NCBI GenBank assembly: GCA_028829895.1
Contig: CM054181.1
Span: 46,065,759-46,129,758, forward strand
Direction of reading: 5' to 3'
DNA from: Sinotaia quadrata
Lineage: Eukaryota; Mollusca; Gastropoda; Architaenioglossa; Viviparidae
Length of the DNA: 64,000 nucleotides
Both the position numbers and the translations under genes were made by a program. The stretch's first letter is position 1. Each line of letters starts with the position of its first letter. This document shows, one piece after another, positions 36,968 to 48,089 of the stretch. A model generated the notes under the pieces. That model was not told the origin of the DNA. It saw only the letters and a program-made list of their open reading frames with translations, and ran no database searches.

Positions 36968-37387
36968 CCATACTATTTAAAACATAATAAAAAGTGACAA
37001 ATATCTATCTACGATTCCTCCAATGAACAGCTATAAGCGTCCATGTATAATCAAATGAAAAGTCTCTAAACATCTACAAAAGAAATATAGTTAAGGCTCC
37101 TATTATCTGTCCTTAAGTTAAGTGCCCTTACAGAACAACTCTATCAGGAATGATCATAATTAAAGCGCCAAGGTGCTATCTCAATGAAAGAACAGCTTCT
37201 TCAATAAAGTCGATAAGAGCGTAGAAAAAGTGGATTTCTTTACAATTTGACTCTAAAATAGGTACTCACTTCGACAAGACTGGGTGCATATTCTTGAATC
37301 TTCTCTTTAAACAATCATTATCAAAATGACTCACAATCGATCAAATTAAACCTTGGTACACCATCATCAAGGGATGCTAACTCTCAC

Positions 37388-37429
37388 CTTTCTCTTCCTC
37401 AATCTGACGTGCACTTCTCACATCAATGA
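37388..37429 (-). CDS. candidate small symmetric exon of the minus-strand gene
   Basis: On the minus strand an actcag acceptor opens 42 nt reading (x)IDVRSARQIEEEK and ending at a good donor (AAAG followed by gtgaga). Start and end are both phase 1. It joins the phase-1 donor of the 43687 candidate (giving Ile) and the alternative phase-1 acceptor of the 23803 candidate (giving Gly). The charged peptide is exon-like but very short, so false positives are expected at this length. Confidence 0.32.
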
Positions 37430-38134
37430 CTGAGTTAACAAAAGACGTTGGGCAACGCGTAGGTCTGACTTAACAAGAGCTCTCTGTTTGTCTTGCTGTG
37501 AATGGTAAGTGTATTCAATCTCTGCATGCCTATAAGAAATACGAGACAATGAATCAGCAGGTGATATTATTTTGTTTGGTGGTTCTTTGTGTGTATGTGC
37601 GTGTGCGTGCGTGTGTGGAACCAGAATTCTTGTTCTTTTTTGCATTAAAGTTTCGCATGCGGAGGTCATGAAACAGGTTTCTCTGATCACGTTGAAACCA
37701 CGTGTGCGAATGGTCGGCTAAAGCAAGAATACAAATACTAAAGCGTCCCAGAATGGACAATCAGTGCAATATTAACTCTTCTTTATGCGCAGGATATTCA
37801 GCAACGTAGTTATTGTTTGCTTCATAATTAAGTTGGCTTTGGATGCATTGTGTTCACCAGTGGTGTGTTCAAACAGGACATGTAACTTGCGTTGAACATT
37901 TCAGGTTTCACATTTAGTGGTTGTTGATAAGCCTTTCGTTTCTGACACTGAAAGATTTGTTTCACACTGCGATCAGTTTACACTAAGCAGGAATTATGTT
38001 AAATTGCAAAACTCAAACAATACAAACATTTGGTATAATATGAAATAAATTTTATAAAATATTTGAAGGGATCCCACCTAAGTAGTTGCTAGAAACACTT
38101 TATGTACAATAAATGTTCCATTTGAAGAAGTGTA

Positions 38135-38137
<3 letters not shown>

Positions 38138-38216
<79 letters not shown>

Positions 38217-38218
38217 AG
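38138..38218. repeat. compound (GT)n-(GA)n microsatellite
   Basis: GT run followed directly by a GA run and gggaggg. The preceding 37430-38137 shows only the small exon candidate and ordinary sequence. Confidence 0.97.
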
Positions 38219-38491
38219 GTGGTAGGTAAGAGTGAATGAATGGGTGATTTAGAGAGAAATGGATTATTCAATGGAGAAAACGCGGGAAGATTGGTTTTGA
38301 TTTGAAAAAAAAAATTTGTGGAGAGATGAGGGGCGGAGGAGGAGAATGGGAGAAACAAATTAAATGGAAAGGTAAAGATACCCTTTGACCTGAGGAATAA
38401 TAGAAGAACTGTAATAGCTCATAATTAGTGTTTAGCACAAAAGTAAGAATTTTAGCAAATATTTTTGACTAGACTGATTTATTTTTCTCTG

Positions 38492-38556
38492 CACTGATCA
38501 GAAAGAAGACATTTATATAGTAAAGCTCTCTAATAATGTCTTCTTTCTGATCAGTG
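38492..38556. ncRNA. perfect 21-22 bp hairpin of pre-miRNA size
   Basis: The arm at 38492-38512 is the exact reverse complement of 38536-38556, with one more pair toward the loop. The loop is about 21-23 nt, so the whole hairpin is about 65 nt. It lies in the long CIMIP1 intron and could fold from either strand. A perfect stem is also what a tiny recent palindrome would give; bulges typical of conserved miRNAs are absent. Confidence 0.35.
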
Positions 38557-38634
38557 AAGTAAAATTAGTTCCTTATTCGAGCGACTAAGCTAGGGCGATA
38601 CTGTCTGGTAAAGTGCAGACATAAGAAATCCACC

Positions 38635-38635
<1 letters not shown>

Positions 38636-38696
<61 letters not shown>

Positions 38697-38758
38697 ATCT
38701 TATAAATGTACATAGTTGGATACATAGATGGATGGATGAGTGGGTGGGTGGGGTAGGT

Positions 38759-38806
<48 letters not shown>
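38636..38806. repeat. (GT)n run and (GA)n run with GATG units between
   Basis: GT run at 38636-38693, gatggatg and gggtgggt words, then GA run at 38760-38805. Confidence 0.97.
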
Positions 38807-40453
38807 AGGAATTGGCTGAAAGAAATGGGAGAAATAACAAGATACATACATAAAACTCCAGATGTCAGTAAATACCTTTGCAACGAACAAGTAAATAAAG
38901 CGGAACCAAGTCTGCGATTGACACGCGAGATTCTTGTCCAGGGTTAATCAAGGGTGGAGACTGAAACGGAAATCACAAACTTCTGTCCATTACCGCATTT
39001 GCCTCGCTGTATGTTGTCAATTTCGACAGGGCCTGGAGTCAGGGAAGGATAACTCTTCGATCGCTCTAGTGAGTGGATCTTAGCTTTCAGCTAGAAAATT
39101 CTTAAGCTGCATGGAATTATTTCAGAGTCTAAATGACCTGGCAAAAGGCCTCAATGGCACAACTGCGTCATCTTGCATGCTATACTTCTTCCCGGCATGC
39201 CTTGGTGTCAAAGTCGGGTTATTTTCGGTACATATGATACATTTATTCTAGAGGTTTTTATAATTTAACTGACGCCCGTTTGTATTTCAGTGCAAGAAGT
39301 GGAAATAAAATGCAGAAACTCAAATGCACGAAATAGTGGCTGGCATTTATTTTACAGCCTTCATCGTTAGGCAGCCATCCGTATGCACCCTTCCATCCTC
39401 TTTTTAGGGGTGGGGGTGAAACAAGAACAGTGTATTCGAATGTGCTTTGTCACGTGATATTTTTTTAATTCAAGAATGTGCACTATTTTTTACTTAAAAC
39501 TGTTCTTTGCGGTCAAACTGACCTTAAATTTTTTTCCATATGTCAAAGCCCAAGATGGCTGAAGAGAGCAGGGATGATTTGTAATTATGACCTTCATGCT
39601 GTTGCTAGCCTGGTTATTTTACTTAAACGCGATTAAGGACTCTGTATAAACATGTTCTCGGTGTCAAGAAAGGAAATAACAAAGAAGTTGAAGAGTAACA
39701 TAAAACTTCACACATTTTTCAAATGTTCGTCTCTAAATAGTACACCTCTATTGAAAAAACAAATAGTCGTAGGCATGAACAATGTGTTACGCTTGTTTAT
39801 GTCAAGTCTGAAGAGGTCCACAAACAGGGGACGTAAACGCTTTAGAGATTTGATACTGAATTCTCTTTAACAGTTCACTTCTCTTTCTCTCTGTGCGTAT
39901 AATTATACATTAAGTTTTATTATAAACTATATAAAGCATCTTGTCTTTCTAAAGCTCGAAATACAATAATTGTGCATAAATTAAAAAGATCTTAATATGC
40001 AGAATACTTACACCACATGAAAAATCTGAAAAAAATGTAATAATAGAAAATGAAATAACTGATACTGTCCGATATCCACCCCCACACCCCAATCATTCGA
40101 AGGGACGGGGATGCTTCGATATTGAGCAGTCCACAATAGGGTGAACTCGGGAAAAGTACGAGTGCGAAGTACGACACCCTATAGTGTTATGTAACGTATT
40201 TCATAGTATGTTACCAAACAATGCATGTAGTACACTCATACAGTTGTTACGGTGTTTTTTGATTGGAGTTGATGTTTATATCTGTTATTCTTGTTATTAA
40301 ACTAACAAGCGTGAGCCTATTCAAAAAGAAAAAAATATGGCCGAAAATAATCAATCAGACGTGTGCTTCCATTCGTGTGAGAAACTAGGAGGAAGGCAAA
40401 GGGGAGAGGGAGTGTGTGTGTGTGTGGGGGGGAGATGATGAGGGGCACAAACC

Positions 40454-40705
40454 ATGGCTCTGAAGCCAGCATTTCTGACGGTGACGTGTTATGCACCGAC
40501 TACACCCGATTCGCATCCCCTTTTATCTGTACTACAAAAGCCCCCGCGAGGGTTGATTTCGTTAGGCGAGTGCATTATTGATAAAAATGTCTTTTTGGTT
40601 AGTATAGATGTGTTAAACGCGCATTATCACTCGGCCGTAATGAGATTAAAGGAATTCCGTCAGATGCTATTCAGTCAGAATGGCGTGAGCGTTTCATGTG
40701 AATAA
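40454..40705 (+). CDS. orphan small open frame, 83 codons
   Basis: ATG in a favourable context (accATGG) opens 83 codons beginning MALKPAFLTVTCYAPTT and ending NGVSVSCE. The stop codon overlaps an AATAAA. The patch has more CpG and GC than its intronic surroundings. There is no recognised family, no splice site and no promoter, so it may be chance. The stretches 38810-40450 and 40710-41850 hold nothing else I can support. Confidence 0.18.
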   Translation: MALKPAFLTVTCYAPTTPDSHPLLSVLQKPPRGLISLGECIIDKNVFLVSIDVLNAHYHSAVMRLKEFRQMLFSQNGVSVSCE

Positions 40706-41857
40706 AATTAAATGCATGGGAGAGCACCGCCACTGGATGAGAACGCATGACTGATGTGCTGTAGGTGTAGCCAGGCAGATAGGCTAAACATAGTACAAGT
40801 GGTGTTTATTATTATTATTTTTTTTTTAAAAATATTCTGATTTTGTAATCTGGCCACTGTTCGTATCGACGTCTGTATGGCAGGACCTGGGCCAACTAGT
40901 ACGAGTTCACCAGACTTAATTAATCATAAGCAGTTTATTTATTTATTAGGGAAAGTTATTTTATTTTTTTTGTGTATGTAGAAACGTCACGATCAAGCAA
41001 TGGTTTAGAAGCAAACTCCTTTATCTATAAAATAAAAAATACTTCATTTAGAGAGGACCACACATTTAAATATTTTGGACGTCTTATGCAAAACACTTTT
41101 AAAAAAATTCACAGGCCTGCTTGTTGACCACAACATACATAGAAACAAAATTTAACAATAACGCTATCAGACAAGAAATATTTTTTTAATTCTTTTTTCT
41201 ATTTAAATGTAATATTTCAAATCGATAGTCTCTTGTTGCACATCTGCGCTTGATATCTTTCTGCGTTAAACTGTTCTTGAATGAATTATGTGTTTCTTAG
41301 AGCCAGAACGGACTATCTCGATTTAAATTCTTTTTGCAAGAAATATATGGCTCCCAGGAACTCGCTTTACTCGGGTTATTACCAAACAGCTGGATTAAAA
41401 AAAAACAAAACCAACAACCTAGTTTGTCATCAAGAATGGAGCAGAAAAATAGAAGAGTGGCAAAGGAAAAATGGTTTGTCTCTTCAATATCTATTTCTGG
41501 CATGAAAGACTGTTGAAGAATTATTTTGAATATTTCGAGAGGAATAAACATGAAACATAACACGTCACACTCTTTAGTGCGCAACTGGTGTGTTACGGTG
41601 TTGCAATAACAATTTAGAGGGAAAAATATCATTATTTTTTAACTTACTAATTTGACAGTTAGCGTATTCAAAGAGACTAATAATTAATTTATCTGAAAGA
41701 GACGATCAAGTGCGTCAAATGGTTCTGCGTGTTTGTACGTGGACTCATTAGAGTTGTAGAGGAAGAGTTGTAGGAAAAAGGAAGGGAAAGAGAAAAAGAC
41801 AACTGAAATTTCTTGGAACAAGTTACAAAACGGTCCTTTGACTAATCTATAAATAGT

Positions 41858-42012
41858 AGAAGTGTGTCGTCAACACGCCAGACTCCCTATTGGTGAAAAA
41901 AGGGCAATTTGTTGAATAAATAACAAGCTATAAGAAGTGTGTCGTCAACATGCCAGACTCCCTATTGGTGAAAAAAGGGCAATTTGTTGAATAAATAGCA
42001 AGCTATAAGAAG
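41858..42012. repeat. 77-bp direct duplication
   Basis: Two nearly identical copies of agaagtgtgtcgtcaacacg, ccagactccctattggtg and gggcaatttgttgaataaat. Confidence 0.95.
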
Positions 42013-42449
42013 TATGCACAAATATGGCGAAAGCTCAGGCAAAACGGGTTCAATGCAAAATACGCTGGCAAATTTTCTAAAGCAGAAAGATCCTTACAAA
42101 GATTGCAGGCTATGAGATACAGGACAACGCATTAATAAGCGGTCATCTTCCTACCACTTAACACTGGGTTTCGGCGTTCACAGTTCAGCTGAACGTAGTT
42201 TGTATTTAATTTCAGGACATCTAAATAAACCGACCAATCCAAAATACGTTTCCTTTATACGAGAATTAAAAGCAAAGAAGTCAAATGCAAGAAAAACTGC
42301 ATGTTATATAAAATAAATGCTCGTTTTGGGGGCTGAATGCTGTCCTGAAATGTTTTATTGCTTTTATTTTCATCATGTAAGGTTGAGAGCTCATGCATGA
42401 CTGGCGTACCATTTCTTGGCAAATGACTAGGTATTACGATCCTTGGCTG

Positions 42450-42455
<6 letters not shown>

Positions 42456-42505
<50 letters not shown>
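42456..42505. repeat. (CT)n microsatellite
   Basis: Perfect CT run in a wider pyrimidine-rich tract. Confidence 0.98.
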
Positions 42506-42506
<1 letters not shown>

Positions 42507-43194
42507 TTTCTCCCTCTAATATACAGTGTTTTCTACTTTTGAAAACTCATCATTTTGTAACTAACTTTGCTTCTAATGTCGTCTCTGTCCTTTTACTTTC
42601 TTGGTAGTGGTTCCCTCCACTCTCCCCCCCCCCATCCCGCACACGTTGCCTGTAGTGGTCTCGACGTCTCACACCTCTTTCTATCATCCGTCCATACATT
42701 AATATATATATATTATTATTTTTCTTTTTGGGTATGTCTGTCTTAATTTGCGAGACTCTGCTTGTGTGGGCAATAATATTTCTAGTGCGTATTCTGTAGC
42801 TTTCACATTAATACATTTTTCACTTGTGTCATATTTGGGTAAAAAGAAAGACGCAGACATTTCGCCAAAGTTTAGCTGTATACATAAACATGTAGGCGTG
42901 TATTCTTCTCTTCTTTTGTGACTGATCACGTGGCGCATATCGTTTTAGTTGACAGCCGTGGTGTTCCCCGATTGATTTATTTTTTTCTGGCGTCTTAATG
43001 TTTACCAATGCTTTAAAACAGCAGTAAGCTATTTTGAATCTTAACCGCCCACATTTTAGTACCTCTTGAGGAACCATCCTTCCTCTCTTTCCCCACTCCC
43101 CCCTCTCTCTCTCCCCCTCTCTCTCCATCCATGTGCAACAGAAACATAATTTACACGTTCACGTAAAAAGAATAACAATTTAACATGCTTCTTA

Positions 43195-43330
43195 AAAGCA
43201 GCTCAGTGGCAATAGAAAGTGTCACGTAATAGAACCTTTATGGCAATATAGCGTGTCACGAATGGGAACCTTTATGGCAACAGAGCGTATCACATAGTGG
43301 AACCTTTTTTGCAACAGAACAGACCACGTA
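43195..43330. repeat. about 38-bp tandem repeat, 3-4 copies
   Basis: Units gcaatagaaagtgtcacgta plus atagaacctttatg, diverged. Confidence 0.8.
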
Positions 43331-43479
43331 ATAAAAACTTCAAGGCATTTAGAAGGAAGAAAGTTTTGAAGCATATATATATATATGTATACATACATAC
43401 ATAATACAATAATACATGTAACAGAATATTAAGGCAATACAATTTACTTAGAGGCAATGTACATTTAGGATAATAGAAA

Positions 43480-43672
43480 GTTCAAATAAAAGAACTGTAT
43501 GGCAATAAAACATAGATATATTCAAATTAATGGCAATAGAACATAGAGATATTCAAATTAATGGCAATAGAACATAGAGATATTCAAATTAATGGCAATA
43601 GAACATAGTGATATTCAAATTAATGGCAATAGAACATAGTGATATTCAAATTAATGGCAATAGAACACATAG
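43480..43672. repeat. 31-bp minisatellite, 6 copies
   Basis: Units attcaaattaatggcaatag plus aacatagagat. The ggcaatagaac word is shared with the array at 43195, so the two have a common origin. Confidence 0.93.
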
Positions 43673-43686
43673 GCATCAAAGCTTAC

Positions 43687-43719
43687 TCATTAAGCTGCTA
43701 TCCGTGCTCTCCCGGCCTG
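43687..43719 (-). CDS. candidate 33-nt microexon of the minus-strand gene
   Basis: On the minus strand gcttag opens 33 nt reading (x)GRESTDSSLM and ending at ATGA followed by gtaagc. It is symmetric (phase 1 to phase 1). It fits the 37388 candidate, but an exon this short has little statistical weight. Confidence 0.2.
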
Positions 43720-43799
43720 CTAAGCTTGTTGGAATTGTTGCCCCCAGGGATACGTGACTCACACATCTGCTGAAGGTTTGAAATTGTGTGTCACACCGT

Positions 43800-44110
43800 G
43801 TCTAGAGTGCCACACCGTAACCACGGTATAGCGTATTTCACCGTGTCTAGAGTGCCACACAGTACTTACTTTATAGTGTCTCACCGTGTCTAGAGTGCCA
43901 CACCGTACTTACTTTATAGGGTCTAGAGTGCCACACCGTACTTACTTTATTGTGTCTCACCGTGTCTAGAGTGCCACACCGTACTTACTTTCTAGTGTCT
44001 CACCGTGTCTAGAGTGCCACACTGTACTTACTTTATAGTGTCTCACCGTGTCTGACGTCATACCGTACTTACTTTATAGTGTCTCATGGTGTCTGACGTC
44101 ATAACCTATC
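43800..44110. repeat. 43-bp minisatellite, about 7 copies
   Basis: Units tgtctagagtgccacaccgt, acttactttatagtgtctca, ccg. One copy lacks an internal segment. Confidence 0.95.
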
Positions 44111-44224
44111 TACTTTACTCATGCAAAAATGTCTAATGGATCTAAGGCATTCACTTACCTCTCCCTCACCCTTAAATTTCTATGATGCCTCCTGCACTCA
44201 GGTACCCTAGCCCTTAGAAAACGT

Positions 44225-45060
44225 CTTTCTTCATTTCATTAGGTCTGCCCATTCATTTTATCTGCCATTAATTAGGTCTGCCCATTCTTTCATTCATTTT
44301 ATCTGCCATTAATTAGGTCTCTAGTGTTGCCCACTCTTTCATTCTGTAGTTCTGCACATTCTTAGGTTTGCCCATTCGTTTGCTTTTCCATTCTTTCAAT
44401 GTAAAGGTCTGTCCTTTGTTTCATTCTCTATGTCTGCACTTTCTTCAGATTTACTAATCCTTTAATTCTCTATGTCAGCACATTTTTAGACTTGCCAATT
44501 CTTTCATTCTCTATGTCAGCACATTTTTTAGGCTTGTCAATTCTTTCATTCTCTATGTCAGCACATTTTTTAGGCTTGTCAATTCTTTCATTCTCTATGT
44601 CTGAACATTTTTTAGGTTTGCCTATTCTTTCATTCTGTAGGTCAGCACTTTCTTTGGGTTTGCCCATTTTTTTCAGTCATAAGGTCTGCCCATTCATTAG
44701 CTTTGCCCATTCTTTCAGTCATCAGGTCTACCCATTCATTATCTTTGCCCATTCTTTCATTCATCAGGTCTGCCCATTCATTATAGCTTTGCCCATTCTT
44801 TCATTCTGTAGGCCTTCTCATTTTGGGGGGTTACCCATATTTTCGATTTGTCCATTCTTCCATTCATTATGCCTGCCATTCTTTCATTCTTTAGGTATGT
44901 CATTCTTTCATTCATTACTTCAGCACATTTTTTCATTCATTAGCCAAGAACATTCTTTCTTTCATTAGCTCCTCTCATTCTTTCTTTCATTAGCTCTACT
45001 CGTTCTTTCATTCGTTAGTTTAGACATTCTTTCATTCATCAACCCTGCACATTCTTGCGT
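44225..45060. repeat. long degenerate minisatellite, about 25-36 bp units
   Basis: More than 800 bp of recurring gcccattctttcattcatta, ggtctgcccattc and ctctatgtcagcacattttt words. Open frames of up to 158 codons across it are repeat translations. Confidence 0.9.
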
Positions 45061-45094
45061 TCATTATGTCTGCTCATTACTGCTGCACAAGAAT

Positions 45095-45250
45095 GCTGCT
45101 ATTTATTACTTAATGTTGCCAGCTATTTATTACTTAATGTTGCCAGCTATTTATTTCTTAATGTTGCCAGCTATTTATTTCTTAATGTTGCCAGCTATTT
45201 ATTTCTTAATGTTGCCAGCTTTTTATTACTTAATTTTGCCAGCTATTTTA
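45095..45250. repeat. 24-bp minisatellite, 6 copies
   Basis: Units atttattacttaatgttgcc plus agct. In frame it gives VASYLFLN repeats. It lies 450 bp before a CIMIP1 exon. Confidence 0.95.
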
Positions 45251-45703
45251 AAAACAAATCCTGATCTCCTGCTTTTATATCGATAAACTGTGTTATTCGT
45301 ACTTGTTATCAGCGTTTATTTGCGTACATATAACTGCTAATTTACAAAAAGAAAACCTGAATACACCGGTACTGAAGAGAAAAAATATGACGATGATTTT
45401 AAACTTATAATAATCATGACTTCAATGATGAAAGGTGACACTGTTCATGATGCCGTTGCTACTATTACTACTAATATTGTTTGTTTTGAATTACTTTGTA
45501 GTTATCACTAAATTTTACATATGCATACACTATTTAAGTCACCTTGTCTGTTTTATCTTTTATAAATTCAGCATATATTTGTATTAATGTTTTATTCTGA
45601 AAATGATTTAAATATCATTTAAACTTTACGATTATTCCATGCTATGATGAATACAATCAAGAACGATAACCTTACGTTGAATTTCTATATTTTAAATCCA
45701 AAG

Positions 45704-45823
45704 CTGGTAAAGGACCAATTTCCTGAACTTGGAAATGCGAAGTTACGCCGTCAGAAAATGCAACAGGAAGTGATGTCTGTCATTCAAGTGCGACCTGCAA
45801 CACCCATTGAAAATTACATCACG
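45704..45823 (+). CDS. CIMIP1: CIMIP1 (C20orf85/LLC1) penultimate exon
   Basis: The acceptor (tatattttaaatccaaag) ends at 45703. Forty codons follow, starting LVKDQFPELGNAKLRR and ending QVRPATPIENYIT, to the donor ACG followed by gtaaga. Both ends are phase 0, matching the exons at 25091 and 46505. The RP-TP-E-YI segment corresponds to RPVTPVEKYIK of the vertebrate protein, with LVKD matching the ELIK that follows the WPNW core. The exon's last 36 nt and its donor are repeated in the array immediately downstream; only the first donor gives an uninterrupted frame. Confidence 0.92.
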
Positions 45824-46290
45824 GTAAGAGCACTTACTCCTAGTCATGTCAGTGCGACATGCAACACCCATTGAAAATTACATCACGGTAAGAGCACTTA
45901 CTCCTAGTCATGTCAAAGTTTATCCAGTGCGACCTGCAACGCCCATTGAAAATTACATCACGGTAAGAGCACTTACTCCCGTTCATGTCAGTGCGACCTG
46001 CAACACTCATTGAAAATTACATCACGGTAAGAGCACTTACTCCTAGTCATGTCAAAGTTTATCCAGTGCGACCTACAACGCCCATTGAAAATTACATCAC
46101 GGTAAGAGCACTTACTCCTAGTCATGTCAGTGCGACCTGCAACACCCATTGAAAATTACATCACGGTAAGAGCACTTACTCCTAGTCATGTCAAAGTTTA
46201 TCCAGTGCGACCTGCAACGCCCATTGAAAATTACATCACGGTAAGAGCACTTACTCCCATTCATGTCAAAGTTTATCCAGTGCGAATCTA
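45788..46290 (+). repeat. minisatellite made of the CIMIP1 exon end plus its splice donor
   Basis: The segment gtgcgacctgcaacacccat, tgaaaattacatcacg, then gtaagagcacttactcc starts at 45788 and recurs near 45852, 45927, 45991, 46066, 46130 and 46205, with a decayed partial at about 46280. Spacing alternates between 64 and 75 bp because alternate units carry an extra aaagtttatcc. Every full copy keeps the donor gtaaga. Reading through from copy 1 into copy 2 meets TGA. Confidence 0.95.
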
Positions 46291-46504
46291 GTACCTAAGC
46301 AGTCTAGACAGTTTCAGTGCAGTGATATATAAGAACATGCAAGTCAAGCTTGTACATTTATTTTGCATTTTGATTTGATTTTTCCTTGTTTTATGAAATG
46401 CAAGTCATGCATGTTACGGTCATAATTCAGTAAAATTCGTTTTATACTTAACATTTATTTTAATTTGTTTTATGGAAATTGTGTTTTTCCAAATGTATTA
46501 ACAG

Positions 46505-46663
46505 GTATTGCCTTCCCCTCGTCCTTTTCCAACGACAACAGCTCGTGAGATTGGCTGGCGGTCAAAAGATCGAGATTTGGCACTGGAGAAATATGGAAAA
46601 TATGCCAGGCCAAAGGGGAGCCTGGTCAAAGATCTGAAATGGCCCCAAGAAGCCGTCAATTAA
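46505..46663 (+). CDS. CIMIP1: CIMIP1 (C20orf85/LLC1) C-terminal exon
   Basis: The acceptor (ttgtgtttttccaaatgtattaacag) ends at 46504 and a phase-0 frame of 52 codons ends at TAA 46661-46663. It begins VLPSPRPFPTTTAREIGWRS and ends SLVKDLKWPQEAVN. The PSP-P-TT-IGWRS motif and the terminal ELxWP-xVx motif are the C-terminal signature of the LLC1 family. Together the three exons give 119 codons, so about 20-25 N-terminal residues are missing relative to the usual length near 137. AT-rich 3' sequence follows, with several short T-rich tracts but no clear AATAAA close by. Confidence 0.93.
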   Translation, partial: VLPSPRPFPTTTAREIGWRSKDRDLALEKYGKYARPKGSLVKDLKWPQEAVN

Positions 46664-47064
46664 ATATTTTCTGACTTGTAAATTTGTTACATTCCTTAGT
46701 CTTTCTTATTTGTTTATTGTTAATTATTGTTAACATATATTTAAAAGACGATTTATACGGTTCCTTTTGGAGTAAGAAGGAAACGAGTTAACGTAGTTTG
46801 TATGATTCAAAAGTGTTATGTTATGGTTCAGTTTTATTATTTCTTCCTTGTATAACAGTTTTTAATTTACTTGATGTGTTTTATTTCATGTTTCATGTTA
46901 ATTTCGTTGCCTTCGAAGGACGTTGTTGCTGTTATTATAATGTGGGTTGCTTTGTTTGTTTATTCACTGTTTTGTTACTATTCAAATTGGTGATGAGTAT
47001 AATAAATAAGTGTACTTACTATATCCATCACATTAGGTTTTAAATTTTACTTTTAAAATAGGTA

Positions 47065-47236
47065 TAGTATAATATGAAACTCAGAATAGTATTATTGTAT
47101 TATGAATGATATAATGAAAAATAAGGGATAGTTATCATCAAGGGATAGGGAAATGTAAAAATACATATAGCGTGACCCTTTATTATATCATTCATAATAC
47201 AATAATACTATTCTAGTTTCATATTAAACTATCCAT
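47065..47236. mobile_element. foldback element, about 60-bp arms
   Basis: The left arm (47065-47125; atatgaaactcagaatagta, ttattgtattatgaatgata) recurs in reverse complement at about 47180-47236 with one-base and short gaps. The loop is only about 50 bp and nothing is encoded. It lies 400 bp past the CIMIP1 stop. Confidence 0.8.
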
Positions 47237-47409
47237 ATTTTGGGGGGTTCTTTGGGTTTTTTTGTTGTTATTGGGTATAATCACTAAGAAACAGGACCTC
47301 TTACTGTAGTGATGTATCTGGTCTTTTGGTATTTTAGCGTAGCAATAGGGTATAGATAAATCTCTAATTGCAACCAAAGGATTAGATTGGTATCAGCTCA
47401 AAAGTATCA

Positions 47410-47660
47410 ACTGAGATAGATAAATAATACTACTGCTCAATAGTATCAATTGCGATAAAGCCCTGATAAACTACCTGCACAATAGCATCAATTGCGATAA
47501 AGCCCTGATAAACTACCTGCACAATAGTATCAATTGCGATAAAGCCCTGATAAACTACCTGCTCAATAGTATCAATTGCGATAAAGCCCTGATAATACTA
47601 CCTGCTCAATAGTATCAATTGCGATAAAGCCCTGATAATATTACCTGATCAATAATATCT
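47410..47660. repeat. about 42-bp minisatellite, 5-6 copies
   Basis: Units caatagtatcaattgcgata plus aagccctgataaactacctg. Confidence 0.94.
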
Positions 47661-47737
47661 TGCCTCACAACTTCTGTCACACACACTCGCTTTCCAGCTG
47701 GCAGCTCCTTCATTCATATTACTGTCCTTTCAATCAC

Positions 47738-47776
47738 CTGGTGGAATACTTCCTTCCGGCTCATTAGCGTCGCCAT
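47738..47776 (-). CDS. candidate first coding exon of a minus-strand gene
   Basis: On the minus strand an ATG in a YY1-like context (aacATGGCGAC) opens 13 codons, MATLMSRKEVFHQ, to a donor CAG followed by gtgatt (phase 0). An in-frame continuation would stop seven codons later, so splicing is required. A cluster of CpG marks the patch. An exon linking phase 0 here to phase 1 at 43719 was not found, so membership in the same gene as 15353-15484 is only a suggestion. Confidence 0.28.
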
Positions 47777-47934
47777 GTTATCTAACATCATCCATCTCTC
47801 GTTCACACTCATCCTTTTCGGTTGAGTCGTAATTATTGGTCACACTTCACTGGCGCTGTAACATCTTGCATAACCATTAAGAAGCCTCCTGCCCTAGTAC
47901 TCACTACGCAGCAGGTCGGGTTTGGCAACCCACT

Positions 47935-48087
47935 AACACAAACTGTCCATAATCTTCGACATTTAACAGATGTAACAAAAATTATCAATTTCATCTTCTT
48001 TACTTATGTGTTATGTTTTAGATATCAAGTTATTTTGTTATTCATGTAACATCTGTTAAATGTCGAAGGTTATGGACAGTTTGTGTT
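47935..48087. mobile_element. hairpin element with 39-bp inverted repeats
   Basis: The arm at 47935-47973 (aacacaaactgtccataatc, ttcgacatttaacagatgt) is mirrored at 48049-48087 with one mismatch. The centre of 75 bp is AT-rich. It is the second foldback within 1 kb. Confidence 0.85.
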
Positions 48088-48089
48088 CT

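Noticed and set aside
44492..44968. 158-residue + strand frame, the longest in the window
   Set aside because: Entirely a degenerate minisatellite (cattctttcattc words); composition is low-complexity FHSLP.
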